Source: Campylobacter jejuni (lineage in GTDB: Bacteria > Campylobacterota > Campylobacteria > Campylobacterales > Campylobacteraceae). Taken from it: 64,000 nt of DNA. The DNA is taken from the NCBI GenBank assembly GCA_014305285.1, contig JACRSG010000001.1, positions 392,822 to 456,821 on the forward strand, given 5' to 3'. Below, piece by piece: positions 57,846 to 64,000 of the stretch. Made by a program: the position numbers and the translations under genes. The notes under the pieces are model-generated. The model did not search any database, had not been told where the DNA came from, and saw nothing but the letters and a program-made list of their open reading frames with translations. Numbering within the stretch: the stretch's first letter is position 1; each line of letters opens with the position of its first letter.

Positions 57846-58580
57846 ATGAAAAAAATATTTTTAAGTGTTTTTTTGGCTTTGAGTTTAAATGCTCAAAATC
57901 TTGAAATAGATAAAATAAGAACAGATTTATATTCTAAAAGTGGGACAAATGTTCTTAAAAAAGTTGAAATTTCTTTAGAATTTGATGGGAATAATTTAAA
58001 AGAAAATGAGAATAAGTTAATTGATGCTGTAAATACAGTAGTTTCAGGGTTTTTTTACGAAGATATTTTTACAGAAATTGGAAAAAATAATTTTAAAAAA
58101 ACTTTAGAAAAATTTTTAGATAAGAAATATAAGATTAAATTAGATGATATATATATTATATCTTTAAGCGGAGTGGAAAAATTTGATTTAGAGGAATTTA
58201 AACGCTTTTTAGAAAGCACTGAGGCTAGAGAGAAGGGTATGGGTCGTGAGGTAAAAAAAGCACTTGAAAATTTAGAAGTTCCTAAAACTCAAGCTCCTAG
58301 TGTTGAAAAAGTTCCATCCCCTAGTGTTCCAGATATAGAGGCTAAGGAAGTTGAACAGCTTTTCAAAGATCCAGATGAAGAAAATAAAAATGACAATGGA
58401 GAAATCAATATAGATAATTTAAATACACCTAAAATGACTCCAGATATAGAAGAAAAAATTAAAAGGGATTTAATCGCCAATCCTCCGCAAATATTTAAAG
58501 AAAATAATACAAGCAAGGGTTATTATTTGCCGCAAACAGGCTATGATATAAAGCTTGATGAAAATTCGACGCAAAATTAG
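57846..58580 (+). CDS. Exported protein of unknown function
   Basis: 244 aa. Signal peptide (MKKIFLSVFLALSLNA), then a domain with DLYSKSGTNVLKKVEISLEF and a pattern with FLDKKYKIKLDDIYIISL that resembles a FliL-like fold, then a long acidic, proline-rich tail. FliL-like similarity is a pattern impression only. No cysteine. Four bases overlap the convergent lolA gene. It appears to be Cj0944c. Confidence 0.65.
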   Translation: MKKIFLSVFLALSLNAQNLEIDKIRTDLYSKSGTNVLKKVEISLEFDGNNLKENENKLIDAVNTVVSGFFYEDIFTEIGKNNFKKTLEKFLDKKYKIKLDDIYIISLSGVEKFDLEEFKRFLESTEAREKGMGREVKKALENLEVPKTQAPSVEKVPSPSVPDIEAKEVEQLFKDPDEENKNDNGEINIDNLNTPKMTPDIEEKIKRDLIANPPQIFKENNTSKGYYLPQTGYDIKLDENSTQN

Positions 58581-59086
58581 CGAACTATATCATAATTTTG
58601 CGGAATTTTTGCCTTGAAAACATCAGAGTTAATTTTTGGGTTTTTAATTTGATTATTTAGATTGATTATAACATCATTTTCAAATTCATCTTTGTAGGAT
58701 ATGCTTTGAATTTGCTCTTGATAAAGTTTAATTGTATAGTCTATATTATCATATCTCGCTATAAGTTTATCTTTATATATAAGACTTGCTTTTTTGAAAA
58801 TTTCATTAAGATTTGGAATGTTATCAAGATGTGAGAAAATGACTTGCTCTAGATCGTGCTCTACTATGGTTACTTGATTTTTGTTGATATAAATCTCTTT
58901 TTTACTAGGAGTATCATAGCTCCAATATGCTTGATTTTTACTCAGTATAAAATGCCCAGAATAAGAAAGTGTGGAGTTTTTGGATTTTACTATTTGGGTA
59001 AAATCACTTGAGAAGGTATTAAAATTAAGATCAAGAGCAAAAAGTTGTCCCATAAAAATAAAAAATATCAAGAATGCTTTTTTCAT
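58577..59086 (-). CDS. lolA: Outer-membrane lipoprotein carrier LolA
   Basis: 169 aa. Signal peptide (MKKAFLIFFIFMGQLFA) then a LolA-type half-barrel with SDFTQIVKSKNSTLSYSGHF, the conserved opening (FxQxV), and later WSYDTPSKKEIYINKNQVTI. It carries lipoproteins across the periplasm from LolCDE to the outer membrane. It is divergent from secA and convergent with the exported protein gene. The LolC/E permease lies right after secA. Confidence 0.93.
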   Translation of the reverse strand: MKKAFLIFFIFMGQLFALDLNFNTFSSDFTQIVKSKNSTLSYSGHFILSKNQAYWSYDTPSKKEIYINKNQVTIVEHDLEQVIFSHLDNIPNLNEIFKKASLIYKDKLIARYDNIDYTIKLYQEQIQSISYKDEFENDVIINLNNQIKNPKINSDVFKAKIPQNYDIVR

Positions 59087-59103
59087 TTATTTTCCTTAAA
59101 AAA

Positions 59104-59109
59104 ATTATA
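59104..59109 (-). promoter_or_regulatory. Predicted -10 box for lolA
   Basis: TATAAT on the minus strand, about 18 bases before the lolA ATG at 59086, with AAGGAAAAT as ribosome site. Confidence 0.4.
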
Positions 59110-59149
59110 TTTTTTATATCATTCTAGCTAATTTTAATTAAATAATCGT

Positions 59150-59155
59150 TATAAT
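59150..59155 (+). promoter_or_regulatory. Predicted -10 box for secA
   Basis: TATAAT in the divergent lolA-secA gap, giving a start near 59162 and a leader of about 24 bases with AAAGG. Confidence 0.5.
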
Positions 59156-59185
59156 AATAGCTTGAAAAATTTACAAAGGTTTAAA

Positions 59186-61774
59186 ATGTTTTTAAATACC
59201 TTAAAAGCCATTTTTGGAACAAAAAATGATCGTGAAATTAAGAAATACTTCAAGCGTGTAGTACAAATTAATGCTTTAGAAAGCAAGTATCAAAATTTAA
59301 GTGATGATGAATTAAAAGCCGAATTTGCAAAATTTAAAGAGCAAATTTTAAGCGGAGAAAAAAACGAAAATGATATTTTAAATGATGTTTTTGCTATAGT
59401 CAGAGAAACAGGTAAGAGAACTTTAAATATGCGTCATTTTGATATGCAGTTAATCGGTGGTATGGTTTTGCACGATGGAAAAATCGCAGAAATGAAAACA
59501 GGGGAGGGTAAAACTCTTGTAGCGACCTTACCTGTTGTTTTAAATGCTATGAGTGGAAAAGGTGTACATGTCGTTACAGTAAATGATTATTTAGCTCAAA
59601 GAGATGCTGAACAAATGAGTGCGATTTATAATTTTTTAGGTTTTAGCGTAGGCGTGGTGCTTTCTTCTCAAAATAGTGATTTAGAGCATAAGCAAGCTTA
59701 TGATTGCGATATTACTTATGGAACCAATAATGAATTTGGTTTTGATTATTTGCGTGATAATATGAAATTTTCAAAAGCTCAAAAAGTTCAAAGAGAACAT
59801 AATTTTGTTATTGTAGATGAAGTAGATAGTATTTTAATCGATGAGGCAAGAACCCCGCTTATTATCAGTGGTCCTACAAATCGTACTTTAGATGGTTATA
59901 TTAAAGCCAATGAAGTAGCGAAACAAATGCAAAAAGGTGAAGCAGTTTTACCCCCTGCAAAACCTGAGGGCGATTTTGTAGTAGATGAGAAAAATCGTAG
60001 CGTTTTGATTACAGAGGCAGGCATTGCTAAGGCTGAAAAACTTTTTGGCGTGGAAAATTTATACAGTCTTGAGAATGCTATCTTAGCTCATCAACTTGAT
60101 CAAGCTTTAAAGGCACATAATCTTTTTGAAAAAGATGTACATTATGTTTTAAGCAATAAAGAAGTTATTATCGTTGATGAATTTACAGGGCGTTTAAGTG
60201 AAGGACGTCGTTTTAGCGAAGGGTTGCATCAAGCTTTAGAAGCTAAAGAAAATGTAAAAATTCAAGAAGAAAGCCAAACTTTAGCAGATATTACTTTTCA
60301 AAATTATTTTAGAATGTATAATAAACTCGCAGGTATGACAGGAACTGCACAAACAGAAGCGACTGAATTTTCTCAAATTTATAGTTTAGATGTTATTTCT
60401 ATACCGACAAATATTCCTATTAAAAGACAAGATAAAGATGATCTTATCTATAAAACTCAAAATGAAAAATTCAAAGCCGTGATTGAAGAGATTAAAAAAG
60501 CCAATGCTAAAGGTCAGCCTGTACTTGTAGGAACCGCAAGTATAGAGCGCAGTGAAGTTTTTCACAATATGCTTGTAAAAGAGAAAATCCCTCATCATGT
60601 TTTAAATGCTAAAAATCACGAGCAAGAAGCTTTGATTATCCAAGATGCAGGTAAAAAAGGTGCTGTAACTATCGCTACAAATATGGCAGGTCGTGGTGTG
60701 GATATAAAAATCGATGATGAGATTAGGGCTTTGGGTGGGCTTTATATCATCGGTACAGAAAGACATGAAAGCCGCCGTATTGATAATCAACTTCGTGGTC
60801 GTGCAGGAAGGCAGGGTGATCCTGGAATAAGTCGTTTTTATCTAAGTTTAGAAGATAATCTTTTAAGAATTTTTGGTGGGGATCGCATTAAAAGTATTAT
60901 GGATCGCTTGGGCATAGAAGAGGGTGAAAGTATAGAGTCAAGAATCGTTACAAGAGCGATTGAAAATGCACAGAAGAAAGTGGAAAGTTTGCATTTTGAA
61001 AGCAGAAAGCATTTATTAGAATACGATGATGTAGCAAACGAACAAAGAAAAACCATTTATCGTTATCGCAATGAGCTTTTAGACGAAAATTATGATATTA
61101 GAGCGAAAATTTCACAAAATATTGCTGAGTATAGTGCAAATGTGATAAATGATTATATGTTTGACGAAAGTGGTTCTAATGTAAATTTTGAAAATTTGAA
61201 AGCAAAAATTTTGTATGAATGTTCAACTCAGATTAGTGAAAAAGATTTTGAGAATTTAAGCGTCATTGAAATGCAAGATAAACTAAGTCAAATTCTTGAA
61301 AATTCTTATAATGAAAAGATGTTAAGACTTGAGATTAAAGAATTGTGTAATATAGAGCGTATTTTATATTTGCAAGTTTTGGATAATGCTTGGAGAGAGC
61401 ATTTGTATCAAATGGATATTTTAAAAACAGGAATAGGACTTCGTGGATACAATCAAAAAGATCCTCTTGTGGAATATAAGAAAGAAAGTTATAATCTTTT
61501 CTTGGAGTTGGTCAATCGTATTAAATTTGATAGTATTAAACTACTTTTTAGCGTGCAATTTAATCAAGAAGAGGCGCAAAATTTAGAAAATAAAGCCAAT
61601 GAAGAAAATGAAAAGCTACTTCAAAGCTCAGTAGAAATGGGCGCAAGCGAAGATAATCTTGGCGAAGCTGAATTTAAAAAAGTTCCACGCAATGCTCCTT
61701 GCCCTTGCGGAAGTGGAAAAAAATTTAAAGAATGCCATGGAAAAAGTGGTCCTAAGCAAGGAATTTTAGCTTGA
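59186..61774 (+). CDS. secA: Preprotein translocase ATPase SecA
   Basis: 862 aa. I chose the ATG at 59186 because AAAGG lies ahead and it gives the usual N-terminus [15 protein letters not shown]. Walker A is MKTGEGKT, Walker B is [16 protein letters not shown], helicase motifs continue with [10 protein letters not shown] and [20 protein letters not shown]. The preprotein-binding domain and C-terminal zinc finger ([14 protein letters not shown]) are complete. It ends overlapping the LolC/E start. It drives secretion through SecYEG. Confidence 0.97.
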   Translation: MFLNTLKAIFGTKNDREIKKYFKRVVQINALESKYQNLSDDELKAEFAKFKEQILSGEKNENDILNDVFAIVRETGKRTLNMRHFDMQLIGGMVLHDGKIAEMKTGEGKTLVATLPVVLNAMSGKGVHVVTVNDYLAQRDAEQMSAIYNFLGFSVGVVLSSQNSDLEHKQAYDCDITYGTNNEFGFDYLRDNMKFSKAQKVQREHNFVIVDEVDSILIDEARTPLIISGPTNRTLDGYIKANEVAKQMQKGEAVLPPAKPEGDFVVDEKNRSVLITEAGIAKAEKLFGVENLYSLENAILAHQLDQALKAHNLFEKDVHYVLSNKEVIIVDEFTGRLSEGRRFSEGLHQALEAKENVKIQEESQTLADITFQNYFRMYNKLAGMTGTAQTEATEFSQIYSLDVISIPTNIPIKRQDKDDLIYKTQNEKFKAVIEEIKKANAKGQPVLVGTASIERSEVFHNMLVKEKIPHHVLNAKNHEQEALIIQDAGKKGAVTIATNMAGRGVDIKIDDEIRALGGLYIIGTERHESRRIDNQLRGRAGRQGDPGISRFYLSLEDNLLRIFGGDRIKSIMDRLGIEEGESIESRIVTRAIENAQKKVESLHFESRKHLLEYDDVANEQRKTIYRYRNELLDENYDIRAKISQNIAEYSANVINDYMFDESGSNVNFENLKAKILYECSTQISEKDFENLSVIEMQDKLSQILENSYNEKMLRLEIKELCNIERILYLQVLDNAWREHLYQMDILKTGIGLRGYNQKDPLVEYKKESYNLFLELVNRIKFDSIKLLFSVQFNQEEAQNLENKANEENEKLLQSSVEMGASEDNLGEAEFKKVPRNAPCPCGSGKKFKECHGKSGPKQGILA

Positions 61775-62976
61775 ATAAAAGCGTTTTAAAATATTTACTT
61801 TTTAAGTATTTAAGATTTGATAAAGAGCAACCCTTTATCAATCTTTCTATGCTTTTGGCCTTTTTAGGAGTTTGCGTAGGACTTTGTGTTTTGCTTGCAG
61901 CTATGGCAATTATGAATGGTTTTGATAAAGAATTTGAAAAGCGTTTTTTTGTGATGAATTATCCCATTACTATTTTGCCTAAATTCTACGCTCCTGTAAA
62001 TGATGAATTTATAGATGAGTTAAGAAAAACATTTCCAAATTTGTTATTTAGCCCTTATTTAAGCACTCAAGTTGTTGTAAAGGGAGATAATCGTTTTGAA
62101 GGTGGTGTGCTTTTTGGCGTTAATTTCAGTGATGAAAAAAAAATAAACGAAGTGGTTGCCAAAGCTTTAAAGGATGAGAATTTAAGTGGTTTTGATATAC
62201 TTGTAGGATCAGCACTTACTGATGAATTTGGTTTGCATAAAAATGATAAACTTTCACTTATTTTTTCAAATCTTAATCCTAGTGGATTTTCTTTAGTGCC
62301 GCAAACTAAACGTTTTGATGTTAAAGCCCGTTTTACTTCAGGACTTGCATTTTATGATAAGGCTTATATGTATACGGATGTTGATGCATTGAAAAAAGTA
62401 CTTGGGATGCCTAAAAATCCAAATTATGATGGAATTCATGTATATAGTCATAATGCTTTTAAGGATGTTGAAAAAATTAAATCTTATTTAAAAGATGATT
62501 ATACTGTAGTAGGTTGGTGGGAACAAAATAAAAATTTCTTTTCAGCCTTAAAGCTTGAAAAAAGAGTGCTTTTTATAGTATTGATGCTTATTATTTTGGT
62601 TGCAAGTTTAAATATAGTAAGTTCTTTATTGATGATAGTGATGAATCGTCGTAGTGAAATAGCACTTTTGCTTGCTCTAGGTGCAAGCAAAAATGAGGTA
62701 AAAAAGAGTTTTTTTGCCTTAGGTATGCTTATTGGTGGTGGTGGTATGATAGTGGGTGTGATACTTGCGTTTTTTGTTTTATGGCTTTTAGGAAATTTTG
62801 ATATAGTAACCTTGCCTGCTGATGTTTATGGAACCAGTAAATTACCACTTGATTTGTCTTTAATGGATTTTTCTTTAACCATTGTGGGTGCTTTAATCAT
62901 TATAGCTTTATCATCTTTTTATCCTGCTAAAAAAGCAACTCAAATCAATATTTTAGATACTTTAAGAAATGAATAA
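61771..62976 (+). CDS. LolC/LolE-type lipoprotein-releasing permease
   Basis: 401 aa. TTG start at 61771 overlaps the secA stop; AAGGA is about ten bases ahead. One N-terminal membrane helix ([20 protein letters not shown]) with [12 protein letters not shown], a periplasmic MacB-type domain, then three C-terminal helices ([20 protein letters not shown] and later). The [18 protein letters not shown] loop contacts the LolD ATPase. It extracts lipoproteins from the inner membrane. Only one such gene here, so it may work as a homodimer (LolF type). Confidence 0.92.
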   Translation: MNKSVLKYLLFKYLRFDKEQPFINLSMLLAFLGVCVGLCVLLAAMAIMNGFDKEFEKRFFVMNYPITILPKFYAPVNDEFIDELRKTFPNLLFSPYLSTQVVVKGDNRFEGGVLFGVNFSDEKKINEVVAKALKDENLSGFDILVGSALTDEFGLHKNDKLSLIFSNLNPSGFSLVPQTKRFDVKARFTSGLAFYDKAYMYTDVDALKKVLGMPKNPNYDGIHVYSHNAFKDVEKIKSYLKDDYTVVGWWEQNKNFFSALKLEKRVLFIVLMLIILVASLNIVSSLLMIVMNRRSEIALLLALGASKNEVKKSFFALGMLIGGGGMIVGVILAFFVLWLLGNFDIVTLPADVYGTSKLPLDLSLMDFSLTIVGALIIIALSSFYPAKKATQINILDTLRNE

Positions 62977-62998
62977 ATTGTAATTTTGGAGATTTTTA

Positions 62999-63729
62999 TT
63001 GTCTTTGTTTATTCAAAAAATAAGAATTATAAACCAAAATCTCTATCAAAATCAAAAATCATCACTAATTTAATTCTCTTGATTTTATTTTTAACATTGT
63101 TTTGTTATTGTAGTTTTAATATAAGCACTTATCATTTTGATTTTAATGCAATTATAGTTTATAAAGAAAAATATTTTAAATACTTTAATAGTTAGTTTTT
63201 TTATTGTTGAGCATAATTTTGGGTGGAGTTTTTTGTGTTTTTTCTTTAAGCTCGATTGTTTTTTAAGATTTTTATCTACATTTTATATAGAGCTCATCAA
63301 AGAAACTTCTTTATTAGTGCAGGTATTGTTGATATATTACATCGCAAATAATTTAGAACTCGATAATCGATATGTGGCCGGAGTTATTGTTTTATCATGT
63401 TTTTCTGCTTACTTAGCTGAAATATTTAGAGCTGGAATTTTAGCATTTTTATATCTCAGCTTGAAAGTGCTAGGGCTTTAGGGTTATAAAGATGCAAATT
63501 TTTGCATATGTAATTTTTCCTCAGATCTTAAAAAATATTTTAGCACCGCTTAAATTTAATTAAAGATAGTTCCTTGCTAAGCGTAATTGCTGTCAATGAA
63601 TTAACTCAAAATGCACAGGAGATAAATTCTTATACTTTTGCTATTCTTGAAGCTTATGTAATTTTGACTATTGCATCTTTGCCTATAAGTATATTTTCTT
63701 GTTATTTGGAGAGAAAATGCCAAAAATGA
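62999..63729 (+). pseudogene. glnP: Broken glnP, amino-acid ABC permease
   Basis: Starting from TTG near 62999 (GGAG ahead), the sequence falls into at least four frames. Readable parts are KSKIITNLILLILFLTLFCY, then LIKETSLLVQVLLIYYIANN and GVIVLSCFSAYLAEIFRAGI, the EAA-like element of HisM/GlnP permeases. Further shifted parts are LKDSSLLSVIAVNELTQNAQ and the last helix with AYVILTIASLPISIFSCYLERK, ending at TGA 63727-63729. Several frameshifts and stops; no functional permease can be made. Position before the tRNA cluster corresponds to Cj0940c (glnP). Confidence 0.8.
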
Positions 63730-63740
63730 TTTAAAAAAGC

Positions 63741-63769
63741 TTGACAAATAGAGCTAATTTTGGCATAAT
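63741..63769 (+). promoter_or_regulatory. Strong sigma-70 promoter for the tRNA cluster
   Basis: TTGACA at 63741-63746, a 17-base spacer, and CATAAT at 63764-63769. The start would be near 63776, 16 bases before tRNA-Lys. A perfect -35 is rare in this genome and fits a stable RNA operon. Confidence 0.75.
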
Positions 63770-63791
63770 CACATTTTTATTTCAAACAAAT

Positions 63792-63867
63792 GTCTCGTTA
63801 GCTCAGCCGGTAGAGCATCTCCCTTTTAAGGAGGGGGTCGTTGGTTCGAATCCAACACGGGACACCA
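63792..63867 (+). tRNA. tRNA-Lys (anticodon TTT)
   Basis: 76 bases, with acceptor GTCTCGT/ACGGGAC (one T-G pair), D arm GCTC/GAGC, anticodon stem TCTCC/GGAGG (one T-G pair) with loop CTTTTAA, T arm GTTGG/CCAAC around TTCGAAT, discriminator A and encoded CCA. First gene of the tRNA cluster. Confidence 0.97.
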
Positions 63868-63874
63868 TTATAAA

Positions 63875-63950
63875 GGTCGCTTAGCTCAGTTGGTAGAGCG
63901 CCACCCTTACAAGGTGGATGTCATAAGTTCGAGTCTTATAGTGACCACCA
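63875..63950 (+). tRNA. tRNA-Val (anticodon TAC)
   Basis: 76 bases, seven bases after tRNA-Lys. Acceptor GGTCGCT/AGTGACC (one G-T pair), anticodon stem CCACC/GGTGG with loop CTTACAA, T arm ATAAG/CTTAT around TTCGAGT, and encoded CCA. The cluster probably continues beyond the window. Confidence 0.97.
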
Positions 63951-64000
63951 TTTTATAAAACCATAAATAGATTTTATAATCTCTACTTCTCTACTTTGGA

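Noticed and set aside
1..64000. Phase-variable homopolymer G/C tracts, common in C. jejuni surface loci
   Set aside because: No run of eight or more G or C was seen; the longest are about five.
1..64000. CRISPR array, insertion sequence, integrase or prophage
   Set aside because: No regularly spaced repeats and no transposase or integrase coding sequence seen on either strand.
63951..64000. Third tRNA at the right edge
   Set aside because: The last 50 bases show no cloverleaf; a further tRNA may begin beyond the window.

Overview
The window is chromosomal DNA of an epsilonproteobacterium, almost certainly Campylobacter jejuni. It is very AT-rich and tightly packed, with many ATGA start/stop overlaps. 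Gene content and order match, as far as I can recall it, the reverse complement of the Cj0940-Cj1016 region of strain NCTC 11168. It carries the species markers hipO (hippuricase), jlpA, cjaA and cjaB. No phage, integrase, insertion sequence or CRISPR array was seen.

Layout. 1-5.9 kb: end of a branched-chain amino-acid ABC importer (livM'-livG-livF), a fused CcsB-CcsA cytochrome c biogenesis gene, and a broken membrane-protein gene. 5.9-18.3 kb: tRNA-Arg, a decayed CorA-like gene, tgt, an RCK/TrkA-C protein, aroB, an MscS channel, mtaB, an FtsH-like ATPase without its zinc site, a PepSY-like protein, a rhomboid protease, a SixA-type phosphatase and rpoD. 18.3-27.8 kb: a deleted LysR regulator beside an intact YeiH transporter, yceI, rsmG, ribA, and the hemB-argF-orphan-hemN-ferredoxin-type oxidoreductase-orphan operon. 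28-36.7 kb: an MFS carrier plus hipO, yaaA, jlpA, cjaA, cjaB, an M20 peptidase, a thermonuclease and a small lipoprotein. 36.7-41.7 kb: a hotdog protein with a sigma-28 promoter, cmoB, a TpsB remnant, a thioesterase, a periplasmic binding-fold protein, a UDG-like protein and an acetyltransferase. 41.7-50.8 kb: rpmH-rnpA-yidD-yidC-jag-mnmE-purL-djlA-like-purH, all on the plus strand. 50.8-64 kb: a broken heme-type chemoreceptor, a META lipoprotein, aguA-CDF-aguB, an NlpC/P60 lipoprotein, a PIF1-like helicase, a periplasmic protein, lolA, secA, a LolC/E permease, a broken glnP, then tRNA-Lys and tRNA-Val.

The most striking feature is gene decay: at least six loci are broken (a Cj1012-like gene, CorA-like, LysR, TpsB, Tlp7-like chemoreceptor, glnP). 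Three of them (LysR, TpsB, chemoreceptor) keep both ends of the gene while the middle has gone. The lost functions are regulation, sensing, adhesion/secretion and transport, while the housekeeping genes are intact. This suggests a lineage narrowing its niche; subspecies doylei is one possibility, but I cannot establish it from this window. No clearly new multi-gene system was found. The best leads are the catalytically dead FtsH paralogue, the two orphan genes in the hem operon, a promoter-overlapping palindrome at cmoB, and the UDG-like protein with an altered active site.
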